Assembly (NCBI GenBank): GCA_947463915.1
Contig: CANHVO010000023.1
Location: 1-36,887 of the forward strand
Direction of reading: 5' to 3'
Length of the DNA stretch: 36,887 nucleotides
Origin: Planctomycetaceae bacterium
Lineage (GTDB): Bacteria > Planctomycetota > Planctomycetia > Pirellulales > Pirellulaceae
Shown here piece after piece: positions 24,476 through 33,038 of this stretch. The notes beneath the pieces are model-generated. The model searched no databases and was not told the DNA's origin. It was given only the letters and a program-made list of their open reading frames with translations. A program made the translations under genes and the position numbers. Numbering within the stretch: the stretch's first letter is position 1; every line of letters starts with the position of its first letter.

Positions 24476-25507
24476 ATGGCCAAAAGCGCCCTTGCATTAA
24501 AGAAGGCCGACGACTTATTTGAGAAAAGCTCGATGAGCTTTGGCGACCACCTCGAAGAGCTCCGTCGCGCACTGCTCAAGGCGTCCATTTGGCTAGCCGT
24601 GGGTTTGGTGGTGGGGTTGCCGTCCGCAACGACGGTCCTCAAATTCATGCAAGTTCCCTTGCAGACCTCGCTCAACAAGTACTTTGACAAGAAGAACAAA
24701 GCGGAAATGACACTCTCCGCCAAAGAGGAGATTTCGCCCGAGTTCTCGAAATGGTTGATCGACGAGAAAAAGATTAGCCAAGTTGTCTTTTTGGACATGC
24801 GACGCGTCAAAGCGGCACTTGACGGAACTCTTGGCGAAAAGGAAGCCACCGCTCCTGACAGTCTTGGACTGCCGCCTGTTACGGCTCTCGTGGCTTTCCG
24901 TCAGTATTTAAGCTTCAATTCCAACGCCGAAGCTCTTGGTCTGCAAGAACCCTTTATGCTCTGGTTTAAGGCAGGTATGGTTGTTGCCTTTCTGGTGGCT
25001 AGCCCAGGTATTTTCTTCCACATCTGGCAGTTCATTTCCGCAGGACTTTATCCGCATGAACGACGCTATGTCTACTTTTTCCTGCCAACCAGCCTTCTTT
25101 TGTTTTGGTCAGGAGCAGCTCTGGCGTTCTTGTTTATCTTTACGATGGTGATCGACTTCCTGCTTGAGTTTAACGCTATGCTCGGCATCGAAGCTTCACC
25201 TCGCGTCACGGACTACATGGAAATGGCGGTTCTGCTGCCTCTAGGCTTTGGGATCTCATTTCAGTTGCCACTGGTCATGCTGATTTTGGAACGGCTCGGT
25301 ATCCTCTCGATTCAGCTCTACGTGACACAATGGAGAATGGCCATCCTGATTATTGCTTTCCTATCCATGATTTTAACGCCGAACGATGTCGGTAGCATGC
25401 TGGGAATGGCGATTCCGCTGATCGGTCTATATTTCGTAGGGATCGGAATGTGCAAATACTTGCCGCGCAGCGACATGCTTCGCGGTGAAGCGGTTGATCC
25501 CAAGTAA
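24476..25507 (+). CDS. tatC: Sec-independent protein translocase TatC with enlarged first loop
   Basis: A 343-residue TatC, the membrane receptor that binds twin-arginine signal peptides of folded exported proteins. The conserved N-terminal MSFGDHLEELRRAL is present, as are ASPGIFFHIWQFISAGLYPHERR and the later spans (VYFFLPTSLLLFW, YMEMAVLLPLGFGISFQL, WRMAILIIAFLSMILTP). E. coli TatC has 258 residues. The extra length sits in the first periplasmic loop, roughly residues 60-160, between span 1 and LQEPFMLWFKAG. GGAG at 24463-24466 serves either the ATG at 24476 or a TTG one codon earlier. ggt follows on the same strand after 52 bp. Confidence 0.93.
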   Translation: MAKSALALKKADDLFEKSSMSFGDHLEELRRALLKASIWLAVGLVVGLPSATTVLKFMQVPLQTSLNKYFDKKNKAEMTLSAKEEISPEFSKWLIDEKKISQVVFLDMRRVKAALDGTLGEKEATAPDSLGLPPVTALVAFRQYLSFNSNAEALGLQEPFMLWFKAGMVVAFLVASPGIFFHIWQFISAGLYPHERRYVYFFLPTSLLLFWSGAALAFLFIFTMVIDFLLEFNAMLGIEASPRVTDYMEMAVLLPLGFGISFQLPLVMLILERLGILSIQLYVTQWRMAILIIAFLSMILTPNDVGSMLGMAIPLIGLYFVGIGMCKYLPRSDMLRGEAVDPK

Positions 25508-25559
25508 TCCGACAGCTCCGATCGCATTGAGTCGAATTTCCAATCGAAAGCACTGCACT

Positions 25560-27338
25560 ATGGCTAGAACGTTTCACCGGCGACAATTCAATCGAGCAGT
25601 AGCCGCCACGTCGTTGGTCGGATCGGCACTCGGGGGGGCAGCGCTTTTTGCAGAAGAAAATCGATTCGCCGAGTCGGATAGAGCGAATCGGCGAACTGCT
25701 ATCGGCGCAAACGTCGCTGCGACGGTTCATCCCTTGGCGTCTAATGCAGCGTTAAAGATTTACCAAAACGGTGGCAACGCGATTGACGCTGCCATCGCCG
25801 CCGCCCTTTGCCTAGGGGTAGTCGATGGCCATAATTCTGGTCTCGGCGGTGGCTGCTTAATGCTGATTCGAACACAGGGAGGAGCGATCCACGCTATCGA
25901 CGGTCGAGAGACGGCCCCTGCAGCCGCTTCGGAAACAATGTATCTTCGCAATGGTAAACCGGTTGCCGAATTGAGCCAAACCGGTTCACTCGCTTGCGCC
26001 GTTCCAGGTCAAATCGCAGCCCTGAAGCTTGCGCACGATAAACTGGGTTCATTAAGATGGGTATCGCTGTTCGAAACCGCAATCGAGGCCGCTGAGAATG
26101 GCTACGCGATCGGGCTTGCAACTCATAATGCAATATCCTCGGAACGAGAGAATCTGAGCAACTACGAAGCGAGCAAAGCCGTTTTGCTGAAGCCGGACGG
26201 AAGCGTGCCTAAAGTTGGTGAGGTTCTTCGACAGCCTGACTTAGCCAAAACTCTCGAGAACATCGCTAAGTACGGCCCAGGCTGGTTCTATGCAGGTGAC
26301 TTTGCCAAATCGGCCGTCGAATACTTGGACAAACACGCTGGTATCCTGACTTTGCAAGACTTTGGAAACTACAAAGCCATCGAGCGAACTGCCATCCGAA
26401 CCAGTTATCGAGGAAACCAAGTCATCGGATTTCCTACCCCGAGCTCCGGCGGTATTCATATTGCTCAAATGCTGAACATGCTGGAAACGTTTGACGTAGC
26501 AAAGATTTACGCGAAATCGAAGGCCGAGTTCTTTCATTTGCTTGCAGAGTGCATGAAGCGCGCCTTTGCAGACCGTGCGCATTGGCTTGGTGACAGCGAT
26601 TTCGTCGACGTCCCAAAATTCCTGATCGATCCAGGGTACGCTGCCACGTTGACACAGCAAATTAGTCTAGACAAAGCTTCCGCAAACATCGAACATGGAA
26701 GCATGGAAGCCGACGTGGACAAGAAACACACGACACACTTGGCGACCGCGGACTCCAAGGGCAATTGGGTCGCGTTAACCTCCACCGTGAACACAACCTG
26801 GGGCTGCAAGGTCATGATTCCAGGCACCGGAGTCATGCTAAACAACGAAATGGACGACTTCAGTATTTCGCCGGGAGTGCCAAACGCTTTCGGTCTCGTA
26901 GGCTCCGCCAATAACGCAATCGCTGCCAACAAACGTCCTCTGTCAAGCATGAGCCCAACTATCGTTCTAAGCAAAGACGGAACGCCAACGTTGAGTTGTG
27001 GTGCGGCTGGCGGCCCGAAGATAATCAACGCAACATTGCAGAATATCGTTCGGTGCATTGACCTAAACCAACCAATCGATCAAGCGATCGCGTCCGCTCG
27101 TGTCCATCAGCAATGGCGCCCTGATATTGTCTATCACGAACCCAACCTGGGGGGTTTGCGCCAACCCCTAAACGAAAATGGGAACGAGAAGAACGAAGTG
27201 ACTGAGCAACTAACCAGCCTCGGCCATCCGCTTAAGGTGTCGAGTTCACTTGCAATTGCTCAAGGAATACAAATGACACACCGCGGCTTGCTCGCAGCCA
27301 CAGACCCGCGAACTGATGGCCAAGCGATCGCGATGTAG
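25560..27338 (+). CDS. ggt: Gamma-glutamyltranspeptidase with Tat signal
   Basis: A 592-residue enzyme that cleaves the gamma-glutamyl bond of glutathione and transfers the glutamyl group. The ATG at 25560 gives a twin-arginine signal peptide (HRRQFNRAVAATSLVGSALGG). A longer ORF begins inside tatC and is rejected. The substrate-binding Arg is in GRETAP (R116). The autoprocessing and nucleophilic Thr is T391 in KHTTHLA, which splits the precursor into large and small subunits. GAAGGPKIINATLQ is the oxyanion-loop region. The length matches the family. The enzyme should act outside the cytoplasm, exported by Tat; tatC lies directly upstream and may share its transcript. Confidence 0.93.
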   Translation: MARTFHRRQFNRAVAATSLVGSALGGAALFAEENRFAESDRANRRTAIGANVAATVHPLASNAALKIYQNGGNAIDAAIAAALCLGVVDGHNSGLGGGCLMLIRTQGGAIHAIDGRETAPAAASETMYLRNGKPVAELSQTGSLACAVPGQIAALKLAHDKLGSLRWVSLFETAIEAAENGYAIGLATHNAISSERENLSNYEASKAVLLKPDGSVPKVGEVLRQPDLAKTLENIAKYGPGWFYAGDFAKSAVEYLDKHAGILTLQDFGNYKAIERTAIRTSYRGNQVIGFPTPSSGGIHIAQMLNMLETFDVAKIYAKSKAEFFHLLAECMKRAFADRAHWLGDSDFVDVPKFLIDPGYAATLTQQISLDKASANIEHGSMEADVDKKHTTHLATADSKGNWVALTSTVNTTWGCKVMIPGTGVMLNNEMDDFSISPGVPNAFGLVGSANNAIAANKRPLSSMSPTIVLSKDGTPTLSCGAAGGPKIINATLQNIVRCIDLNQPIDQAIASARVHQQWRPDIVYHEPNLGGLRQPLNENGNEKNEVTEQLTSLGHPLKVSSSLAIAQGIQMTHRGLLAATDPRTDGQAIAM

Positions 27339-27388
27339 CTGTCCCCGAACCTCAACCTTTGCAACTGAACCGAGGCAATACAACGTCG

Positions 27389-27949
27389 ATGCCAGTCGTT
27401 TATTTCAAGCGATACAAAATGCAGATCGATCTTCTGCACTTCCATCAGGCCCATGTGCCTGGAGAAAGCACTCTTCGATTCGTGCCTTGGTCGGAGAAAG
27501 TCTTGGGACAACATGCTTTGGCGAAATGGGATAGTTTTCGGTTGGAAATTGACGCCAACGTTTTCCCATGCCTTGGCGATCGAGACGGTTGTCGACAACT
27601 TATGCGAGATATTTCGTTGCGAGCCAATTTCGTACCCGAGGCGACATGGCTTGCCATAGCCGACCCTGAAGGGAAGCCAGAAGTTCCAGTTGGAACCATC
27701 CAAGGGTTGCGACTCAACGCAATCGAAGGGGCGATCCAAAATATTGGAGTTGTTCCCCAGTTTCGAGGAATGGGGATAGGCCGAGAACTGCTTCAGCGGG
27801 CGCTTCAAGGATTCCGAGAAACAGGCTGCATTAAAGTAAATCTGGAAGTCACAGTTCATAACACAGGTGCAATTCGCCTCTACGAATCGATCGGCTTTCG
27901 ATACCTCGAGACGGTGTTCAAAGTAGGGAACGTTCCGGTCAACTCGTGA
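27389..27949 (+). CDS. GNAT-family N-acetyltransferase
   Basis: A 186-residue protein with a clear GNAT core in its C-terminal half. Motif A is NIGVVPQFRGMGIGRELL, with Q124-x-R126-G127-x-G129-x-G131 binding acetyl-CoA. EVTVHNTGAIRLYESIGF (motif B) follows. The N-terminal half (residues 1-90) is divergent and may bind substrate. The ATG at 27389 is chosen over an in-frame TTG at 27359; the ribosome site is weak (GAGG about 13 nt away). It starts 50 bp after ggt on the same strand. The substrate cannot be read from sequence. Confidence 0.88.
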   Translation: MPVVYFKRYKMQIDLLHFHQAHVPGESTLRFVPWSEKVLGQHALAKWDSFRLEIDANVFPCLGDRDGCRQLMRDISLRANFVPEATWLAIADPEGKPEVPVGTIQGLRLNAIEGAIQNIGVVPQFRGMGIGRELLQRALQGFRETGCIKVNLEVTVHNTGAIRLYESIGFRYLETVFKVGNVPVNS

Positions 27950-27950
27950 T

Positions 27951-29114
27951 CTATGCCCCGAAGAAGCACGTAGCGACCCTATTCTGCCCTGGAGAAAACT
28001 TGCGATTGCGATTCTCTGCTGACTCCTTGAGGCTCTTTGGCGAACCCGCTGCGCTGCCTCGGCCGAAGTACTTCTTGAAATTCCAGACCAAGTCGCACCA
28101 CATTTTGCCTTCGATGCCGAGCCTATGAATGATCGGTTCAAGATCTTTAGGGATATTCGGTTTTTCGAGACTGCCAACACGTTGTCGGCTGGTCCAAGTC
28201 AGTAGCTTCAAGTAATCGGTTAGGTTAGTACAAAGGAAACCTTTGTCACTGGCTCGAACACCGCTGCGGCTTGTTTGTGCACCAGTTTTTGCTCGTTCAT
28301 TGAGCGTGAGCGGCGAGAGCCAAGCGTCTCGAAGGATCGATGGTCCTCGTTTCTTCTTGGCTTCGGCTTTTCTTTTGCGAAGCTGTTCTGGGGTTTTAGT
28401 GCGGTGGATTCGGCCCGCTTCCTCAGTCTCGATCGCGACCAAGTCCACGGCGGCTGATTGGATCGTTTTTCCTTCGAGTGCTTTGATTCGATCGTATGCT
28501 GACGTATGGATTGACTCTTGGGGCGACGAAGCCATAGCGGCGCGGATCGGGTTTAAGTCGACGTAGATGCTGCAGGCGAGTAAGGCCGCTTCGTCGGTGA
28601 TGGCTTGAGCTTTGAAGCGGCCTTCCCAAAAGTGGCCAGTGGCTTTGTCTTGGAAATTGGCAAGTCGGGCGATGGGTTCGCACAGAGCTTTCATAAACCA
28701 AGAGGGATCCGACAATCGCAAACGAATCAACTGGATCCGTTCTGTGTTGTTGGCGAGGGTATCGACGGAATTGGTCGTTGGTTCGGCGAGATGTTCGTCG
28801 ATTCGCTGGCCGGGGAAGACACGTAGCCAGCGAATCGCGACTTCTTTGTCGGACCATTCCTGGACAACGTCGGGGCGCGTACGAGCGACGAGGTGAAGAT
28901 GATTCGAGAGGATTGCGTAGGTAAGAACATCGATCCCGAATACGGACGCGAGTCGCTCCATGCGGCATCGAATCCATTCCCTACGGTGGGAGTAGTCTTT
29001 CCCTGTGGATTCGTCGAAACCGGCCAGAAAAGATCGGCGCACGCATCGCTGGATTAAATGGATGATGCAGACTTGGCTTGGATCGAATTGTTCAGCACGA
29101 GGTGTACGCGGCAT
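27951..29114 (-). CDS. REP-associated tyrosine transposase (IS200-like HUH family)
   Basis: A 387-residue Y1-type transposase. The ATG at 29114 has GAGGAG (29122-29127) 7 nt upstream. The HUH motif is NHLHLV (H72, H74) in LTYAILSNHLHL. The likely nucleophile Tyr is in the ACSIYVDLNPIRA segment, which is typical of the RAYT group. QRCVRRSFLAG near the N-terminus and PDVVQEWSD are, from memory, typical of the planctomycete branch. Such genes are single-copy domesticated transposases that can mobilise REP hairpins. One such hairpin (29163-29181) lies 49 bp upstream. No IS ends are seen. The gene is intact. Its stop is 1 bp from the end of the convergent acetyltransferase gene. Confidence 0.9.
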   Translation of the reverse strand: MPRTPRAEQFDPSQVCIIHLIQRCVRRSFLAGFDESTGKDYSHRREWIRCRMERLASVFGIDVLTYAILSNHLHLVARTRPDVVQEWSDKEVAIRWLRVFPGQRIDEHLAEPTTNSVDTLANNTERIQLIRLRLSDPSWFMKALCEPIARLANFQDKATGHFWEGRFKAQAITDEAALLACSIYVDLNPIRAAMASSPQESIHTSAYDRIKALEGKTIQSAAVDLVAIETEEAGRIHRTKTPEQLRKRKAEAKKKRGPSILRDAWLSPLTLNERAKTGAQTSRSGVRASDKGFLCTNLTDYLKLLTWTSRQRVGSLEKPNIPKDLEPIIHRLGIEGKMWCDLVWNFKKYFGRGSAAGSPKSLKESAENRNRKFSPGQNRVATCFFGA

Positions 29115-29162
29115 ATTGAATCTCCTCACTAGGTTTTATCAAATCCTCTCAGCTATGTCAAT

Positions 29163-29181
29163 ATAGGTGCCAGGCACCTAT
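29163..29181. repeat. REP-like hairpin next to the transposase
   Basis: ATAGGTGCC-A-GGCACCTAT is a perfect 9-bp-arm palindrome with one central base. A GGTGCC/GGCACC palindrome fits the hairpin type linked to RAYT genes. Only one copy was seen in this window. Confidence 0.65.
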
Positions 29182-29199
29182 TAAATTTTGCTGAGGCTC

Positions 29200-29228
29200 T
29201 TGATTTGCTTGAAAGATCGCTGTATTAT
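29200..29228 (+). promoter_or_regulatory. Sigma70-like promoter of the GntR/ABC operon
   Basis: TTGATT (29200-29205), a 17-nt spacer and TATTAT (29223-29228) are each a 5 of 6 match to consensus at ideal spacing. Two ATCAC repeats follow at the -10 and +1 area and could be part of an operator. The first ATG is about 65 nt downstream of the expected start point. Confidence 0.7.
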
Positions 29229-29301
29229 CACGCTATCACACCGACACTCGCTTGAGTCGAGGTCGAATGAAAACGATGCTTCAGCAGGAAAGGGGGGCGC
29301 T

Positions 29302-29700
29302 ATGCAGTTGTCCATCGAGCCGAATAACGGCATCCCTATTTATGAACAGCTGGTTCGGCAAATCAAATACGCTGTCGCGGAAGGGATTCTGGTCCCAGGG
29401 CAAGTCATACCGAGTGTTCGCGATATGGCCAAACAGCTGACGCTCAATCCAAACACGGTCCAGCGCGCTTACTTCCAATTGCAAAACGAAGAGGTTCTGC
29501 AGTCGCTTCGCGGACGCGGAGTGGCTGTGTGCGAGGGAGCGAAAAAGCAATGCGTCGCAGATCGGCAGCAGATTCTGGCTGAACGACTGGCCGCGGTACT
29601 TGATGAAGCGATTCGCGGCGGCCTAGACGAAGACCGCCTGCGATCCATGTTTGAAAAGGCACTCAAAAACGCAATCCGAACTGGAGAAAAGCAATCATGA
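29302..29700 (+). CDS. YtrA-type GntR-family regulator
   Basis: A 132-residue protein with an N-terminal winged helix and only a short helical tail, the layout of the YtrA subfamily. The DNA-binding part spans IYEQLVRQIKYAVAEG to SVRDMAKQLTLNPNTVQRAY and the wing LRGRGVAV. The start at 29302 follows an AGGAAAGGGGGG purine run. The longer ORF from 29188 would cross the promoter and is rejected. Its stop overlaps the ATPase start in ATGA. YtrA regulators usually repress their own ABC operon, so autorepression at the promoter above is a reasonable inference. Confidence 0.92.
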   Translation: MQLSIEPNNGIPIYEQLVRQIKYAVAEGILVPGQVIPSVRDMAKQLTLNPNTVQRAYFQLQNEEVLQSLRGRGVAVCEGAKKQCVADRQQILAERLAAVLDEAIRGGLDEDRLRSMFEKALKNAIRTGEKQS

Positions 29701-30647
29701 GCGAAGTCATCAGCGTGAACAATGTCAGCAAGCGTTTCGGCAATAAGATCGTGCTGGACAACATCTCCTTGAAGGTGCCTTCGGGTGTCGTCTTCGCTCT
29801 GCTCGGTGAAAACGGAGCTGGAAAATCAACATTGATTCGGAGTATGCTGGGCTATACGAAACTCAATAGCGGCAGCATCTCGGTTTGCGGGCTGGACCCT
29901 CTCAAAAAGCCGCTTGAGATTCGCCGTCAAGTTGGTTACGTCTCAGATGCCCCTGGACTCTACGAATGGATGACGGTCGCAGAAGCTGGTTGGTATGCCT
30001 CCGGTTTTTATCCAGATGGTTTCCTCAGAAACTATGCGGCACGGATCAACGAGTTCCAGCTCCCTGCCGATACCAAAATACGGGATCTTTCCAAGGGAAT
30101 GCGAGCGAAGGTGGCGTTGTCGCTGGCTATGGCTTTTGATCCTGAGCTTTTGATCATGGACGAGCCGACGTCGGGCTTGGATCCGCTAGTCCGGCGTTCG
30201 TTTTTGGAAAGCATGATCGACCGAGCTGCAGCCGGGCAAACTGTCTTCTTAAGCTCGCACCAAATTCAAGAAGTGGAACGGGTTGCAGACTGGGTAGCGA
30301 TCCTGCACCAAGGGAAATTGCAAATTGTTTCGCCCCTTGAAGAGCTCAAGAGCAGCGTTACCATTCTCGACCTGTCCCTGCGAGATCCGCTTCTCGCGTT
30401 ACCAGACGAAATGGAGCAGTTGGAAGTTTTGCATCGGATCCAAAAAGGACGCACGATTCACATGATGGTCCGAGGTTTCACGCCAGCCATCGAACTTGAT
30501 CTGTCGAAACATGCAAACTTGTTCGAGATCAAGGCCATGCGTCCTAATCTTGAGGAGCTCTATTTAGGCTTCACACAGCCATACGAATCGATCCAAGCTC
30601 GCGAACGCAATGGACAGGGCAAGTCAAATCAGACGGAGGTGGCATAA
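29697..30647 (+). CDS. ABC transporter ATP-binding protein
   Basis: A 316-residue ATPase of the drug/multidrug-export (CcmA-like) type. Walker A is GENGAGKST (residues 37-45), the signature is LSKGMRAKVALSLAMA, Walker B is LLIMDEPTSGLD, and the H-loop is SSHQ. The C-terminal 90 residues form an accessory domain as in YtrB and similar exporters. The signature reads LSKGM instead of LSGGQ, as is common in this group. It overlaps the regulator by 4 nt and the permease by 1 nt, so the three are one translationally coupled operon. The substrate is unknown. Confidence 0.94.
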   Translation: MSEVISVNNVSKRFGNKIVLDNISLKVPSGVVFALLGENGAGKSTLIRSMLGYTKLNSGSISVCGLDPLKKPLEIRRQVGYVSDAPGLYEWMTVAEAGWYASGFYPDGFLRNYAARINEFQLPADTKIRDLSKGMRAKVALSLAMAFDPELLIMDEPTSGLDPLVRRSFLESMIDRAAAGQTVFLSSHQIQEVERVADWVAILHQGKLQIVSPLEELKSSVTILDLSLRDPLLALPDEMEQLEVLHRIQKGRTIHMMVRGFTPAIELDLSKHANLFEIKAMRPNLEELYLGFTQPYESIQARERNGQGKSNQTEVA

Positions 30648-32986
30648 TGCTGCTCATGCATCAAAACAAGCCATCGCCATGGGGGGCTTTGCTTTGGAAA
30701 GACTTTCTGCAGGTTAAGCTTGCCTTTCTAGTCTTGGTCAGTGGTGCATTGTGCATGCAATTACTGTTCTTGACCATCGTATGGTTGACGTTGGACCTTG
30801 ACCAATGGGGGCCTTTCGTGAACAGCGTATTCGGGCTCGCCAGCGCAACTCCAATCATGCTGGCTCTAGCGTGCACGGGGATGCTCATCGGGCACGAACG
30901 TCAATCCAACAACTGGGCATGGTCGAGCAGTCTGCCTGTATCTTGGTGGCAAGCCCTTCTCAGCAAATTGGTCGTAACAACGCTAGGTTCGCTGGTTGTA
31001 TCATTGCCACTTGGAATCATACCGACGTTGCTTTCGACATTACAGAAGCTGCATGCGCCGTACGGCGGCGTAAGTGTTGCCTATTACTCGTTAACTCTAG
31101 TGATTTTCCTCGAAGTAATCGTGGTCTGTTTTTTGGCCACAGTCTTGATGCGAGATACGCTTGGAGCGTTGTTAGCGGGTGGTTTTGTCTTGACTTTTCT
31201 GCATATTTTCATGTCACTCCCCTGGTGGCATGAAAACAATTGGATGACGAATGGACTAGGTATTTCCCTGGATTCAGCACCCAGGTTCTGGTTTGTTTGC
31301 TTAGCGACTTTCATTTTGACACTGGGCTTTGGCTTGCTAGTCGTTGCTTTCCGCTGGCGATGGACGTTCGGGCAACAATCAAATCTAGCTTTTTGGCAAG
31401 AGCGAGCATCTCCCGTCGTTAGCGGTCACTTTCGTTATCGTGAAAGCTCTGGTGCAAGGCCCAGTGAATGGTGGATGATGTTCGTGCATTCCTTGCGCAA
31501 TAATTTTGGGGTCGGGCTTTGTGTCCTTGCGGTTCAGTCGACGAGTATGATCCTACTCTTGAAGTCCGCAGAGTTATCGGTTTTGCTTTTCTCTTTATCC
31601 ATGCTTGTCTTGGGCGTTATCTCATTTCAGAGTGACCAAACGTTGGGGCGATTCCGCTTTCTGGCGGACAGAGGGGTGACGCCTGAAAAGCTCGTACTGA
31701 GTCGCTTAAGTATTGCTTTGGTTTTTGCTGCTCCAATTTACGTCATTTACTTATTCGTCTATTTATTAGCAATACCCCATTTAGATAGTCAGCCAAGTTG
31801 GTTTGTGGTTGGCTTCTGCGTCGGCCCGTTCGTCTTTAGCACAGGAGCTCTGGCGGCGATTTGCTTTCGAAAGCAAGTAATCATGATCGGCGTTGCAGTT
31901 CTAGTCACCGTTCTTGGTCTAATCATGATTGCAACACTTCTTTCCTGGGTGCGTTTTGATGAACAACTCCTTACTGGAAATTTTTCCGATGATCTTGAGA
32001 ATCGGCTCCTCTACTGCTTGCCGTTTGGTACGATGGTCAACGTGTTCGCACTCTTTTGGCAAACGCGAAGATGGCTCATTTTGGACCAACCCAAACTGGA
32101 ATTGCGTTTCATTGGGATTTCGATCGTTGCGATGCTGACCCCGCTCTTTGTCCTGTGCACGTTCGGTTTTTTGGCGATTCCAAGTATTTCTGATCTTGCG
32201 ATACCGAGTGAGTTGGATCCTGCTAGCGAACGAATGGTACCTGAGTATCTCTCTTTTTCGGAGCCATTGTTCGTTGATGCTTGTCCAGAGCTAGTACTCT
32301 TGTCTCGTTATCAATCTGAAACCATGCATATGATCGAGGGCAGTGCGTACGAAATCTTGAACACGGTGCGCAACGAAGTCAAAGAAAAGCGAGACCAATC
32401 GCTGAGCGAATTGCTAAATCCATTCCTATCTAAACTGCAATCCATCCAAGATGGGCGCAAAGTACCAGCGTCCCGATCCCAACAAGTGCAACTCGAATCG
32501 TTAATTGTCCGAACCGCAGCCTTAGCAACCATCGCAACGAAGGAAGATGAACATTTGGCATTGAAGCTTTGGAAGCTAAACCGCGATCTCCAAGACGTTG
32601 GGGGGAAGGTTTATCCGTTAGAAACGCAAGCCGCGCGCAAAATAGCCATGTACTTGCTGCTCAAACTCAAGAGCACAGATGTCAATGTGTTGGGAGGTGA
32701 CGCTGTCTATCGAAGCTTGATTCCGTCGCCCGCCGAGGAACGGTCAGCAAGCATCGCGGAATCCTTTGCCGTAGAAAGAATCAGGAGGCAACAGCTCCAG
32801 TCGCCACTTGCAACTTCGCCCATACACTGGATCGCGGTTACTCGATACTATCCGCCTATGCGTTGGCTCTACGAACGCCGACTCGTCCACCATCAGCGCA
32901 GTCAGCGGGCCTATTTAGCGTCAATGCCGAAGAGCTACATGACAGGCGAATTGCGGCTTCAGCTTGAACAGCGATTCCCAGAATGA
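30647..32986 (+). CDS. ABC transporter permease with large C-terminal soluble region
   Basis: A 779-residue membrane protein whose ATG shares its first base with the ATPase stop (TAATG). About twelve hydrophobic spans occur in the first 530 residues, for example FLVLVSGALCMQLLFLTIVWL, FWFVCLATFILTLGFGLLVV and ISIVAMLTPLFVLCTFGFLAI. The first half resembles an ABC-2-type exporter unit. The last 250 residues are hydrophilic and helical (residues 535-779) and probably extracytoplasmic. I do not recognise that part. Together with the single ATPase this would make an exporter. Lipid, peptide or drug substrates are all possible. Confidence 0.88.
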   Translation: MLLMHQNKPSPWGALLWKDFLQVKLAFLVLVSGALCMQLLFLTIVWLTLDLDQWGPFVNSVFGLASATPIMLALACTGMLIGHERQSNNWAWSSSLPVSWWQALLSKLVVTTLGSLVVSLPLGIIPTLLSTLQKLHAPYGGVSVAYYSLTLVIFLEVIVVCFLATVLMRDTLGALLAGGFVLTFLHIFMSLPWWHENNWMTNGLGISLDSAPRFWFVCLATFILTLGFGLLVVAFRWRWTFGQQSNLAFWQERASPVVSGHFRYRESSGARPSEWWMMFVHSLRNNFGVGLCVLAVQSTSMILLLKSAELSVLLFSLSMLVLGVISFQSDQTLGRFRFLADRGVTPEKLVLSRLSIALVFAAPIYVIYLFVYLLAIPHLDSQPSWFVVGFCVGPFVFSTGALAAICFRKQVIMIGVAVLVTVLGLIMIATLLSWVRFDEQLLTGNFSDDLENRLLYCLPFGTMVNVFALFWQTRRWLILDQPKLELRFIGISIVAMLTPLFVLCTFGFLAIPSISDLAIPSELDPASERMVPEYLSFSEPLFVDACPELVLLSRYQSETMHMIEGSAYEILNTVRNEVKEKRDQSLSELLNPFLSKLQSIQDGRKVPASRSQQVQLESLIVRTAALATIATKEDEHLALKLWKLNRDLQDVGGKVYPLETQAARKIAMYLLLKLKSTDVNVLGGDAVYRSLIPSPAEERSASIAESFAVERIRRQQLQSPLATSPIHWIAVTRYYPPMRWLYERRLVHHQRSQRAYLASMPKSYMTGELRLQLEQRFPE

Positions 32987-33038
32987 ATTAATTGAGAAGT
33001 GGCCGCAAACACGGCGAATGGATCGGCAGAAAAGCGCT

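Noticed and set aside
27260-28180. 306-residue minus-strand ORF
   Set aside because: It overlaps ggt, the acetyltransferase gene and the transposase in other frames. All three have strong motifs and this has none.
29188-29301. 38 extra N-terminal codons on the GntR regulator
   Set aside because: They would cover the -10 region. The start at 29302 matches the family and has a purine-rich ribosome site.
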